Source: Pseudoroseomonas cervicalis (lineage in GTDB: Bacteria; Pseudomonadota; Alphaproteobacteria; Acetobacterales; Acetobacteraceae). Taken from it: DNA of 64,000 nucleotides. Below are positions 8,195 to 16,389 of the stretch, piece by piece (the first letter of the stretch is position 1; each line of letters starts with the position of its first letter). A model generated the notes under the pieces. The model had not been told where the DNA came from, did not search any database, and worked only from the letters and a program-made list of their open reading frames with translations. The position numbers were made by a program, and so were the translations under genes. The DNA lies in the NCBI RefSeq assembly GCF_030818485.1, contig NZ_JAUTAJ010000004.1:1405001-1469000 (forward strand). The letters are read 5' to 3'.

Positions 8195-8992
8195 ATGCAC
8201 ATTCTCCTCGCCTCCACGATGGGCCAGAACCCAGAGTTGCATCGCAGCCTTAGCCAGGACGGGCATGGCTGTGACCTCGCGGAACCCTTCGTGGAAGCCC
8301 CCTCCATCGCGCAGCACAGCGGCCCCTACGACGTGGTGGTGCTCGATGTGGCCGATGCCCGCCTCCAGGCCTTCGCCGCGCTGCGCGAGATCCGCCGCCG
8401 CGGCCTGCGCATGCCGGTGGTGATCATCACCAACCCGATCTCGGTCGAGGACGAGCAGACCGCGCTGAACATCGGCGCCGATGACGTCCTGATCCGCCCG
8501 GTGCGCGCGCCGGTGCTGATCGCCCGCATGCAGGCGATCCTGCGCCGCGGCCTCGGGCACACCTCGTCGCAGCTGACCTGCGGCAATGTCGTGCTCGACC
8601 AGGCGCGCCGCACCGTCAGCGTCGATGGCCGGCATGTCCGCATCACCTGCCGCGAATTCGACGTGCTGGAGATGCTGATGCTGCGCCGTGGCGTGCTGCT
8701 CACCAAGGAGCAGTTCATGAGCCGCGCCTATGGCGTGGAGGATGGGCCGGACCAGCGCATCCTCGACGTCTTCGTCTGCAAGCTGCGGCGCAAGCTCGCC
8801 GCCGCCGGCTCGGCCGAGATCGTGCGCACCATCTGGGGCCGCGGCTATGTGCTGGAGGAGCCGAGCGCGGCCGAGCTCGCCGCCGCCCGCGCCCGTTTCC
8901 AGAACGGCCAGCCGCGCATGCGCCGCGCCCATCTGACGGTCGAGGTGGGCGGCAGCGCCGGCAGCAGCAGCATGGCGGTCGCCGCCCTCTGA
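8195..8992 (+). CDS. Orphan OmpR-family regulator, CtrA/FtcR-like, with degenerate receiver
   Basis: This 265-residue protein has a receiver domain (1-115) and a winged-helix DNA-binding domain (about 125-230). The DNA-binding half strongly resembles CtrA (ITCREFDVLEMLMLRRGVLL, LDVFVCKLRRKLA, IWGRGYVLEEP). The receiver is unusual. The acidic pair after strand 1 is replaced (MHILLASTM where CtrA has LLIEDD), and the conserved Lys is Arg (LIRPV), although an Asp remains in VVLDVADA. Magnesium-dependent phosphorylation is therefore doubtful. No kinase gene is adjacent. Position inside the flagellar cluster recalls FtcR of Rhizobiales. The TTAA boxes in this window are candidate targets. The last 35 residues are an added tail. 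Confidence 0.82.
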   Translation: MHILLASTMGQNPELHRSLSQDGHGCDLAEPFVEAPSIAQHSGPYDVVVLDVADARLQAFAALREIRRRGLRMPVVIITNPISVEDEQTALNIGADDVLIRPVRAPVLIARMQAILRRGLGHTSSQLTCGNVVLDQARRTVSVDGRHVRITCREFDVLEMLMLRRGVLLTKEQFMSRAYGVEDGPDQRILDVFVCKLRRKLAAAGSAEIVRTIWGRGYVLEEPSAAELAAARARFQNGQPRMRRAHLTVEVGGSAGSSSMAVAAL

Positions 8993-9048
8993 TCATCCGG
9001 ACGCGCCGTTCCGCGGCGCGGCGGGGCCTGGCCCCCGAAGGAGAGTAG

Positions 9049-10386
9049 GTGGCGAAACGCGACAAGAATCAGCGCAGCGTCATCGTCGTCCGCCGTGAGG
9101 AGGGCGGCGGCGATGGCGGCCATCATGGCGGCGCCTGGAAGATCGCCTATGCCGATTTCGTCACGGCGATGATGGCGTTCTTCCTGCTGATGTGGCTGAT
9201 CAACGCGACCACCGACGCGCAGCGCGTGGGCCTCGCCGACTATTTCGCGCCGACCAATGTGCTCAGCCGCGGCCCTTCCGGCGCCGGCGAGCCCTTTGGC
9301 GGCCGCACCATCAACAGCACCAGCACCCTCGCCGGCGAGACGCCGCCCGCCATGGGCGAGCGCCCGATGTCCCCCCTGCCCTGGTCGCGCGAGGACCGGC
9401 AGGAGGAGGAGCTGGACGACCCCCCGGCCCAGCCGCAGCCGCCGCGCCGCTTCCGCAGCGCCGACGCGCCGGAGAGCCCCGGCGATGCGGCGACGCCGCC
9501 GCCCGGGCTGAACGGGCCGGTGGGCAATGCGACCGGCAGCGCCTCGGGCAGCGTCGCCGGCAATGTCACCGGCACGCCGGCGCATCTGAGCGCCGCGCTG
9601 GCGCGGCTGGCCGCGCTGGACGCGCCGGGCGCCGCCGCCGCGCCCTCCACCGGCCCCGCCGCCGAGGCCAGCGCGGCGCCGCCGGGCAACCCCGCCTCCG
9701 GCGCCTCGCCGATGCCGGGCCAGGCCCAGCCGGCCGCGCCGCTTCCGGTGCTGGCCAGCGCGGCCACGGCGGCGGTGCCGAACCGCACCGGGCTGAACCC
9801 CTCGGGCTTCGAGCAGACCACCGCCGCGCGTCCCGGCCACGACCCGGCCGCCGCCGCCGCCGCGGCGCGCGAGGCGCGCGCCCGCGCGCGGGCGGAGCTG
9901 GCGGCGGCGGCGGAGGAAATCCGCAACGCCATCCAGTCCGATCCCGGCCTGTCGGAGCTGGCGCGCCAGCTGCTGATCGAGCAGACGCGCGACGGGCTGC
10001 GCATCCAGCTGGTGGACGCCGATGGCCAGCCGGTCTTCGCCACCGGCCAGGCGGCGCCGAACCAGCGCGGCCGCGCCCTGCTGCTGCGCGTGGCCACCGT
10101 CCTGGCGCGGCTGCCCTATGGGCTCGACATCGCCGGCCACACCGATTCCGCGCCCTTCCGCGGCGGCGCCGACCGCTCCAACTGGGAGCTGTCGTCGGAG
10201 CGCGCCGGCGCCGCGCGGCGCGTGCTGATCGAGGCCGGCATCGCCGAGGAGCGGCTGCGCGCCGTCGCCGGCCGCGCCGACCGCGATCTGCTGACCCCCG
10301 ACCGGCCGCTGGACGCGGCCAATCGCCGCGTCTCCATCCTCGTCCTGATGCCGCCCGGCGCCCCGCAGGAGGCCCCCGCCCCATGA
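9049..10386 (+). CDS. motB: Flagellar motor stator protein MotB
   Basis: This 445-residue protein has one N-terminal membrane helix with the proton-binding Asp (Asp36 in AYADFVTAMMAFFLLMWL). A long Ala/Pro/Gly-rich linker of about 250 residues follows, then a C-terminal OmpA-like peptidoglycan-binding domain (about 340-440, with IAGHTDSAPF, NWELSSERA and NRRVSILV). MotB anchors the stator to the wall and forms the ion channel with MotA. Enteric MotB is about 300 residues, so the linker is long. The start is GTG with GGAGAG just upstream. The stop overlaps motA (ATGA), and the order motB then motA is the reverse of the usual arrangement. Confidence 0.94.
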   Translation: MAKRDKNQRSVIVVRREEGGGDGGHHGGAWKIAYADFVTAMMAFFLLMWLINATTDAQRVGLADYFAPTNVLSRGPSGAGEPFGGRTINSTSTLAGETPPAMGERPMSPLPWSREDRQEEELDDPPAQPQPPRRFRSADAPESPGDAATPPPGLNGPVGNATGSASGSVAGNVTGTPAHLSAALARLAALDAPGAAAAPSTGPAAEASAAPPGNPASGASPMPGQAQPAAPLPVLASAATAAVPNRTGLNPSGFEQTTAARPGHDPAAAAAAAREARARARAELAAAAEEIRNAIQSDPGLSELARQLLIEQTRDGLRIQLVDADGQPVFATGQAAPNQRGRALLLRVATVLARLPYGLDIAGHTDSAPFRGGADRSNWELSSERAGAARRVLIEAGIAEERLRAVAGRADRDLLTPDRPLDAANRRVSILVLMPPGAPQEAPAP

Positions 10387-11252
10387 TCGTGCTCGCCGGC
10401 TTCGGTGTCCTGCTGGCCTGCGTCTTCGGCGGCTATCTCGCCGCCGGCGGCAGCCTGGGCCCGATCCTGCACGCCCTGCCCTTCGAGATGCTGATCATCG
10501 GCGGCGCCGCCGTGGGCAGCTTCCTGATGGCCAATTCGATGTCCGCCGTGAAGCACACGATCGGCGCGCTGAAGAAGGTGATGAAGGGCTCGCGCTATGC
10601 GCGGCAGGATTACCTCGACCTCTGCGCCGTGCTGTACCGGCTGCTGCGCGTGGCGCAGATGAAGGGCGCCGTCGGCCTCGAGCCGCATATCGAGCGGCCG
10701 AATGAGAGCGAGATCTTCACCCTCTTCCCCAAGGTGCTGGCCGACCATCACGCGCTGTCGCTGATCTGCGACTATCTGCGCATGATCGGCATGAATGCCG
10801 ACGACCCGCACCAGGTCGAGGACGTCATGCTGCGCGAGCTGAAGAAGATCCGCGAGGAGGAGCTGCACGCCGCGCATGCGCTGCAGACCATGGCGGATGC
10901 GCTGCCGGCGCTCGGCATCGTCGCCGCGGTGCTCGGCGTCATCAAGACCATGGGCAGCATCGACAAGCCGCCCGCCGTGCTCGGCGCCATGATCGGCGGC
11001 GCGCTGGTGGGCACCTTCCTCGGCGTGCTGCTGGCCTATGGGCTGGTGGGCCCGCTGGCCACGCGGCTGCGCGCCATCGTCGATGAGGAGGCCAAGTATC
11101 TCGAGGTGGTGCGCGCCGTGCTGGTGGCGCATCTGCACGGCAATGCGCCCTCCGTCGCGGTCGAGATCGGCCGCAAGGCGGTGCCCTCGGACCTGATGCC
11201 GACCTTCCAGGTGCTGGAGACGGCGCTGCAGGAGCAGCGCGCCGGCGCCTGA
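10383..11252 (+). CDS. motA: Flagellar motor stator protein MotA
   Basis: This 289-residue protein has four membrane segments (about 1-22, 33-52, 170-190 and 203-222) and a large cytoplasmic loop between the second and third. The conserved C-terminal pattern TMADALPALGIVAAVLGVI with its essential Pro, then GTFLGVLLAYGLVGPLA, identifies MotA. It pairs with MotB to form the proton-driven stator in the inner membrane. It overlaps motB by four bases. A strong intrinsic terminator follows 27 bases after the stop, ending the motB-motA unit. Confidence 0.97.
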   Translation: MIVLAGFGVLLACVFGGYLAAGGSLGPILHALPFEMLIIGGAAVGSFLMANSMSAVKHTIGALKKVMKGSRYARQDYLDLCAVLYRLLRVAQMKGAVGLEPHIERPNESEIFTLFPKVLADHHALSLICDYLRMIGMNADDPHQVEDVMLRELKKIREEELHAAHALQTMADALPALGIVAAVLGVIKTMGSIDKPPAVLGAMIGGALVGTFLGVLLAYGLVGPLATRLRAIVDEEAKYLEVVRAVLVAHLHGNAPSVAVEIGRKAVPSDLMPTFQVLETALQEQRAGA

Positions 11253-11279
11253 GCGCAGGCTCCGCGCGCGGCCTGCAAG

Positions 11280-11314
11280 AAGGCGCCTGCCCGTCCGGGG
11301 CAGGCGCCTTTTCT
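11280..11314 (+). terminator. Intrinsic terminator after motA
   Basis: A 13-bp perfect stem (AAGGCGCCTGCCC paired with GGGCAGGCGCCTT) has a five-base loop and runs into TTTT. This is a clear rho-independent terminator for motB-motA. Confidence 0.9.
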
Positions 11315-11331
11315 CGATCCGGGGCGCTGGT

Positions 11332-11790
11332 CCGGCCTTCTGCCGGCAGGTCCTGGGTCCGGCCTTCTGCCGGAGCCGCCTGGTCCGGCATCCTGCCGGG
11401 AAGCGTGCGACCGGCATCTTGCCGGTCGGCTTGAGCCGACATCCTGTCGGCGGCCGGCATTCTGCCGGCTGGCATGGGGCCGGCCTCCTGCCGGCGGGCG
11501 AAGCGCCGACCTTTTGTCGGCGGCCCTGCAAAGCCGGCTTCCTGCCGGCGGGCAGCGAACCGGCGTCCTGCCGGTCGGCATCGGCCGGCATCCTGCCGGC
11601 GCTGTTGTGGCCGGCATCCTGCCGGCGCTGTTATGGCCGGCATCCTGCCGGCGGGCGCAAGGGCCGACCTCCTGTCGGCGCGTCGTAGAGGCCGACATCC
11701 TGCCGGCGGGTCGTAGAGGCCGACATCTTGTCGGCGGGCCGCAAGAAGCCGGCATCCTGCCGGCGGGGGCAGACACCGACCTCCTGTCGG
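11332..11790 (+). repeat. Tandem array of 18 short hairpin repeats
   Basis: Eighteen 15-base units fit CCGRC-NTYYT-GYCGG. They start at 11332, 11359, 11385, 11411, 11436, 11454, 11480, 11506, 11534, 11560, 11585, 11611, 11637, 11664, 11692, 11720, 11749 and 11776. Start-to-start spacing is 25-29 bases except one step of 18. Each unit folds into a 5-bp stem with a five-base loop. Stem position 4 is G-C in twelve units and A-T in five, with both sides changed together; one unit (11692) is mismatched. The loop (T at position 2, T at 5) has the same orientation in all units. Spacers vary. The array lies between the motA terminator and the 3' end of flgE. No convincing gene covers it. Confidence 0.9.
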
Positions 11791-11918
11791 CCAGGCGTGG
11801 GGCCGGCATTCCGCCCCGCGCCCTGTCCGCGACCGCCATGGCGGGCGGGCGGAGTTGCCGCCGCGCGCCGCAGGGCGGGTCCGGCACGGCGGATCTTCCG
11901 CCGGCCGGGCGATCCGGA

Positions 11919-13220
11919 TCAGCGCAGCATGTCGACCGTCTCGCTCAGCAGGCCGCTGACGGTGCTGAGCACGCGGCTGTTCGCGCTGTAGGCGCGCTGC
12001 GCGATGATCATCTTCGAGAATTCCGAGGTGATGTCGACATTCGACGCCTCGATCGAGCTGGTGGCCAGGCTGCCGGTGCCCTGCTCGCCGGCGGCCAGCA
12101 CGCGGGACAGGCCGGCCTCCTGCGTCGCGGTGAAGGCCTGGCCATCCTCGCGCTGCAGCCCGTCGGCATTCTGGAAGGTGACGATGGGCACCTGGGCGAT
12201 GGTGCGGCTCTTGCCGTTGTCGTAGCTGACGACGACCTCGCCATTCTCCTTCACGCTGACGCCGGTATAGGCGCCCGGCGCCGCGCCATTGGCGGTGACG
12301 GTGTTCTGCTGGTAGGTCGTGCCGGCATACTGCGTCACGCCCTGGTTGCTGCCATAGGTGCCGAGGCTGAGCGCCAGATTGCCGCTGCCGGCGCCGAACA
12401 GATTGGTGACGGTCAGCCCGGCCAGGCTGCCCTGGCCGCTGAAGGCCGAGGCGGAGAGCGAGCCGGTGGTGTTGCTGATGCTGTCGATGGTGCCGCTCGG
12501 CATGCCATTGCCGCCGCCCGAGCCGTCGCTGAACGTCACCAGCGCCGTGCCGGCCGAGGCGCCGTCCGGCCCCTGCAGATTGACCTGCCACTGATTGCCT
12601 TCCTGGCGGGTCCAGGTCAGCGTCATGCTGCGGGCGATGCCGAGATTGTCGTAGATCGGCACCTGGGTGGAGTAGCTGGTCTCGGTGCCCGAGGCGGGCA
12701 GGTTGGCGCTGACGCTGACCGTGTCGGTCATCTGCGGCGGGAAGGGCGATTCATCGACCTGGATCAGCCCGAGCTGGCCGCGATTGACCGCGCCATTGGC
12801 CACCGGCCAGCCCTCCAGCGCATAGCCGCTGGTGTTGACCAGATAGCCCTCGGCGTTCTTCGAGAAATCGCCATTGCGCGTGTAGTACTGCGTCGGGCTG
12901 TAGACGGTGTTGCCATTGGCATCCGTCCCGGCCGGGCGCGACACGGCGAACAGACCGTTGCCCGAGATCGCCATCGCCAGCGGGTTCTCCACCTGGCTGA
13001 TGTCGCCGCCACGGCTGACCGTCGCCACGGGGGCGGCGCTGACGGTGCTGGAGCCGTTCAGCCGGGTGGTCGACTGGCTGAGCTGCTCGGCGAAGCTGGT
13101 GTCGACGCGCTTGTAGCCGGTGGTCTGGCTGTTCGCGACGTTGTTCGAGACATTGGTGATCGCCGCCGTCTGGGCGCCGAGCCCGGATGTGGCGGCGTAG
13201 AGCGAGCCGTTCAGCGACAT
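11919..13220 (-). CDS. flgE: Flagellar hook protein FlgE
   Basis: This 433-residue protein starts MSLNGSLYAATSGLGAQTAA, with the rod/hook motif NVSNNVANSQTTGYKR at about 25-40. A hook-specific central region follows (for example NGLFAVSRPAG and YYTRNGDFSKN), and the C-terminal helix is FSKMIIAQRAYSANSRVL. FlgE polymerises into the hook that joins motor to filament and is exported by the flagellar secretion system. The ATG at 13220 has GAGGA upstream. The gene points opposite to motA and fliK. A sigma-54 promoter at 13291-13306 would give a leader of about 60 bases. Length is close to the usual 400-430. Confidence 0.95.
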   Translation of the reverse strand: MSLNGSLYAATSGLGAQTAAITNVSNNVANSQTTGYKRVDTSFAEQLSQSTTRLNGSSTVSAAPVATVSRGGDISQVENPLAMAISGNGLFAVSRPAGTDANGNTVYSPTQYYTRNGDFSKNAEGYLVNTSGYALEGWPVANGAVNRGQLGLIQVDESPFPPQMTDTVSVSANLPASGTETSYSTQVPIYDNLGIARSMTLTWTRQEGNQWQVNLQGPDGASAGTALVTFSDGSGGGNGMPSGTIDSISNTTGSLSASAFSGQGSLAGLTVTNLFGAGSGNLALSLGTYGSNQGVTQYAGTTYQQNTVTANGAAPGAYTGVSVKENGEVVVSYDNGKSRTIAQVPIVTFQNADGLQREDGQAFTATQEAGLSRVLAAGEQGTGSLATSSIEASNVDITSEFSKMIIAQRAYSANSRVLSTVSGLLSETVDMLR

Positions 13221-13290
13221 GCGCGTGGTCCTCGGTGCGGGGGCCCGGCCCGTGGCGCGGCGCGCCGGAACCGGAAGGATGCTTCCCCGC

Positions 13291-13306
13291 AGCAACCGCC
13301 GTGCCA
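13291..13306 (-). promoter_or_regulatory. Sigma-54 promoter for flgE
   Basis: The minus strand reads TGGCACGGCGGTTGCT, matching TGGCACG-N4-TTGCW exactly. The predicted start is near 13280, about 60 bases before the flgE ATG. Confidence 0.85.
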
Positions 13307-13356
13307 GCCGCAGGAGGGCGGATTCCGCCGGGCCGCGGCGCTCCGGCGCGGCCGCA

Positions 13357-13375
13357 CCCGGCAGATCCTGCCGGG
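13357..13375. other. Perfect hairpin between the divergent flgE and fliK promoters
   Basis: CCCGGCAGATCCTGCCGGG forms an 8-bp stem with a three-base centre. It lies between the two divergent sigma-54 promoters, about 52 bases upstream of the flgE promoter and 60 upstream of the fliK promoter. A shared upstream activator site (FlbD) is possible; there is no T-run, so it is not an obvious terminator. It resembles the repeat units at 11332-11790 but has two extra central bases. Confidence 0.4.
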
Positions 13376-13434
13376 ATGCCGGTAGATTCCGCCGGGCGGC
13401 GGCGGATCCCGCCGCTTCCGCCGCCCCCGGGATG

Positions 13435-13449
13435 TGGCCCGGCGCTTGC
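13435..13449 (+). promoter_or_regulatory. Sigma-54 promoter for fliK-flgD
   Basis: TGGCCCGGCGCTTGC matches TGGCAC-N5-TTGC with one change (A to C). The predicted start is near 13461, 19 bases before the chosen fliK ATG at 13480. It is divergent from the flgE promoter. Confidence 0.75.
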
Positions 13450-13479
13450 GTGGCTCCTGGCGGAACCCTCCGGACCGCC

Positions 13480-15546
13480 ATGATCCAGCCCGCCCTGCCC
13501 ACCCGCCGCCCCGCCGACCCCGCCCAGGCCCCGACCCTGCCGGCGCCGGCGGGCGACGCCTTCCGGCAGGCGCTGGCGAAGGCGGGCCTGCGGGAGGGTG
13601 CAGAGGCACCGGCCATGGCCGAGACGGGGACGGCCAGCGTCATCGCCACGCCGGCCGGGACCGTGCCTGTCGCCGCCGCGCCGGGGGATATCGGGCCCCG
13701 CAAGGCTGCGGCATCCGATAGGGCCGCCGCGCCTGCCGGTGCCGCCCCCCTTGCCGCCCCCGCCCCCGTTCCTGTCATGCCTGCGGTGGCCATGCCGGTG
13801 GACAGCCGGCACAGCGCCGCCGCGACCACGGCTTCCACCTTCGCGAATGCCGCGCCTGTTTCGGCCATGCCGGCCAGCGCCGGAGACGGCGCGGTTGCGG
13901 CCGTCGCGCCTGTCTCCGCCCCCGTCGTGCCGGCGGCGGCCACACCGGCCGGCGCGGAAAGCGGCGCTGGCGCGACCGCGGCCTCCGCCGGCCCCATGCC
14001 GGCCATGGCCACATCCATGCGCGCCCTGCCTGGCACCGCGGCGCCCTCGGCCGAGGGCCCGCGCAGGGCCGCCCCGGCCGCTGGCGAAGCTGGCCGCTCC
14101 CCCCTGGCGCCGATGGCTGACGCCGCATCCGGCACGGCCATGGCCAGCCCTGCAACCCTGTCGCGCCCGGCGGCGCCCGCGGCCGGGCCGGCCAGGGCGA
14201 CGCCTGAGGCCTCCATGCCGGTGCCGGTCCCTCCGGGCGGGGCCGGGCCAGCGGTCGCCTCGCCCGCCGCCGACAGGGCGGCGAGCGCAAGGGCGAGCCG
14301 GCCGCTGCCCGCCGCGGCAGTGGTGTCCGGCCCGGCCGCGGCGACCGGCCAGCCCTCGCAGCCCAGCGCCGCCGCGCCGGCCGGGTTGCCGGGCCCGAAT
14401 GGCGCGCCGGGCGCCGCGCTGGCCGCGCCAGGATCCGAAGCGGCGGCCCGCCCTGCAGCCAAACCGGCGCCGCCGGCCCCGGCGCGGGAGAGCCTGCCCG
14501 ACGCCGCACCGCAGGGTCAGCCCGGCCCCGATGCCCTGGCGGAAGCCGCGGCGCCGGTGGCGGAGGCCCCGCGCGACGAGCCGGCACAGGACACCACGCC
14601 CTCGCCGGAATTGCTGCCCTGGCCGGCCGCCCTGACCGTGGTCCCGCCGACCCTGGCCCCGCCGACCCTGGCCCCGCCGACCCTGGCCTCGCCGATTCCG
14701 GCCCCTGCGGCGCATGATGCCGGGCCCGCCGACCCGATGGCCCCCGCAGCCCCGGCCGGCCTGGCGGCGCCCGCCTCCAGCCCCGCCCCGCCGGCCTCCT
14801 CAGGCGAAGCGCCGCCCGCCGGCGCGGCGGAGACGGGGTTCGCCGCGGCGCTGCCGGCCGATGGTGCCGCGCCCACCGCCACGGACATCGCGCCCCCCCG
14901 GGCCGAGGACCCCCTCCCCGGCAGCGCCGCCCCCGCCGCCGCGACCCCGCCCTCCGGGACGGGCACCGCCAGCCCGGCGCCGGCCGCGCCGCCCGCCCCG
15001 CCCCTGGCCGGCGCCGCCGCGCCGCTGCCGCAGGCCTATCGCCCCGCCGCCCTGCCGGCGGCGCAGCAGCTCGGCCATGCGGTGCTGGGCATCAGCCTGC
15101 GCGGCGGCGCCGGGCTCGGCCCCAGCCGCGTCAGCGTGGCGCTGCAGCCGGAGGCGCTGGGCCGGGTCGAGATCAGCATCGAACAGGCCGCCGACGGCCC
15201 CGCCGAGGTGCGGCTGCTGGCCGAGCGGCCGGACACGCTGCTGCTGCTGCTGCGCGACAGCGCCGCCATCGAGACGGCGCTGCAGCAGGCGGGGCTCGGC
15301 GCCGAGACCGGGCGCAGCCTCAGCTTTGGCCTGGCGCCGCCCAGCCCCGACCCGGCCGGCGGCCAGCCAGCCGCCGCGCAGGCCGGCACCGGCTTCCCGC
15401 AGGGCGGCGCGCAGCAGCAGCCGCCCGGCGATGGCCGCCAGGGCCGGCCGGGCCATGCCCTGCCCGCCGGCTTCGCCGCCCCCGATTCCCCGGCCGACGA
15501 GGCGGGGGCGCCACCGCGCCGCCGCCTGCTCGACCTCGCCCTCTGA
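13480..15546 (+). CDS. fliK: Flagellar hook-length control protein FliK
   Basis: This 688-residue protein has an extremely Ala/Pro-rich, probably disordered N-terminal region of about 510 residues. The conserved hook-length control domain follows near the C-terminus (about 520-620), with VSVALQPEALGRVEISIEQA, LLAERPDTLLLLLR and a leucine-rich helix. FliK is exported, measures hook length and switches the export gate to filament substrates. Its length and composition exceed enteric FliK (about 400). A short PTLAP tandem repeat is visible near 14646-14695. The start at 13480 fits the sigma-54 promoter just upstream; an open frame reaches back to 13219 but would cross the promoter. Confidence 0.88.
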   Translation: MIQPALPTRRPADPAQAPTLPAPAGDAFRQALAKAGLREGAEAPAMAETGTASVIATPAGTVPVAAAPGDIGPRKAAASDRAAAPAGAAPLAAPAPVPVMPAVAMPVDSRHSAAATTASTFANAAPVSAMPASAGDGAVAAVAPVSAPVVPAAATPAGAESGAGATAASAGPMPAMATSMRALPGTAAPSAEGPRRAAPAAGEAGRSPLAPMADAASGTAMASPATLSRPAAPAAGPARATPEASMPVPVPPGGAGPAVASPAADRAASARASRPLPAAAVVSGPAAATGQPSQPSAAAPAGLPGPNGAPGAALAAPGSEAAARPAAKPAPPAPARESLPDAAPQGQPGPDALAEAAAPVAEAPRDEPAQDTTPSPELLPWPAALTVVPPTLAPPTLAPPTLASPIPAPAAHDAGPADPMAPAAPAGLAAPASSPAPPASSGEAPPAGAAETGFAAALPADGAAPTATDIAPPRAEDPLPGSAAPAAATPPSGTGTASPAPAAPPAPPLAGAAAPLPQAYRPAALPAAQQLGHAVLGISLRGGAGLGPSRVSVALQPEALGRVEISIEQAADGPAEVRLLAERPDTLLLLLRDSAAIETALQQAGLGAETGRSLSFGLAPPSPDPAGGQPAAAQAGTGFPQGGAQQQPPGDGRQGRPGHALPAGFAAPDSPADEAGAPPRRRLLDLAL

Positions 15547-15567
15547 TCCCGGCCGCAGGAGACCCGC

Positions 15568-16248
15568 ATGGCCAACACCGCCATCACCACCGCCGCCAGC
15601 AACGCCAACGCCACCTCGCAGAGCGCGACCTCGAAGACGCAGCTCAGCTCCGACCTGCAGAGCTTCCTGACGATGCTGACCACCCAGCTGCAGAATCAGG
15701 ACCCGATGGATCCGACGGATTCGTCGCAATTCGCGACGCAGCTGGCGCAGTTCTCCCAGGTGGAGCAGCAGATCGCCACCAACCAGCACCTGGAATCGCT
15801 GCTGTCGCTGCAGCAATCCTCGTCGCTGCTCTCCTCCACCGGGCTGGTCGGCAACACGGTCGAGGTGACCTCGAACCAGATCGTGCTGAAGGAAGGTGCG
15901 ACGCAGAGCCTGCGCCTGCCGGCGCTGACCGAGGCCGGCGGCGCGCAGGGCGGCATCGTCACCATCACCAACAGCAGCGGCGTGGTGGTCTATACCGAGG
16001 CGGTGGCGCTCGGCAGCAGCCCGACCAGCTGGAGCTGGAACGGCAAGGGCGCCAATGGCGGCAGCCAGGCCGATGGCCGCTACACCGTCAGCGTCAGCGG
16101 CTTCGACAGCCGCGGCACCAGCACCGGCACGCTGGATTTCGGCGTGGTGGGCAAGGTGAACTCGGTCGACCGCAGCAGCAGCGGCGATCCGCGCATGAAT
16201 ATCGGCGGCCTGACCGTCGGGCTGGAGGCGCTGCGCGGATTGAGCTGA
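15568..16248 (+). CDS. flgD: Flagellar hook cap scaffold protein FlgD
   Basis: This 226-residue protein has the conserved FlgD N-terminal segment (FLTMLTTQLQNQDPMDPTDS, then FATQLAQFSQVEQQ) at about 30-70. A C-terminal FlgD Ig-like/tudor region carries SWSWNGKGANGGSQADGRYT. FlgD forms the cap that guides FlgE assembly and is then discarded. It follows fliK by 21 bases with GGAG ahead of the ATG, so they form one unit, matching their shared role in hook building. Confidence 0.95.
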   Translation: MANTAITTAASNANATSQSATSKTQLSSDLQSFLTMLTTQLQNQDPMDPTDSSQFATQLAQFSQVEQQIATNQHLESLLSLQQSSSLLSSTGLVGNTVEVTSNQIVLKEGATQSLRLPALTEAGGAQGGIVTITNSSGVVVYTEAVALGSSPTSWSWNGKGANGGSQADGRYTVSVSGFDSRGTSTGTLDFGVVGKVNSVDRSSSGDPRMNIGGLTVGLEALRGLS

Positions 16249-16259
16249 TGATGGGGTGA

Positions 16260-16279
16260 GGCCCGGCAGACCCCGGGCC
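16260..16279 (+). terminator. Weak hairpin after flgD
   Basis: GGCCCGG and CCGGGCC flank six bases 11 bases after the flgD stop, followed only by TT. This may be a weak terminator ending fliK-flgD. Confidence 0.3.
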
Positions 16280-16389
16280 TTCGGGCCGCCCCGGCGGGTG
16301 CCACAGGCGCCCCGGGGCAGGCGGCGCGGCAGGCTGGCATTTTCGCCACACTGCCCGCCGACGCGGCCCGCCCCACCCGCCCCCGAAGC

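Noticed and set aside
11332..11790. CRISPR array
   Set aside because: Repeats are 15 bases with spacers of roughly 10-14 bases and variable repeat sequence; no cas genes are present.
10942..12591. Minus-strand frame with repeated GRMPA and RQDAG peptides
   Set aside because: The peptide repeats come from the hairpin DNA units; the frame also crosses flgE and motA out of frame.
11514..13385. Long open frame on the plus strand across the hairpin array and flgE
   Set aside because: It is antisense to flgE and its first part is only translated repeat units. High-GC DNA gives such open frames routinely.
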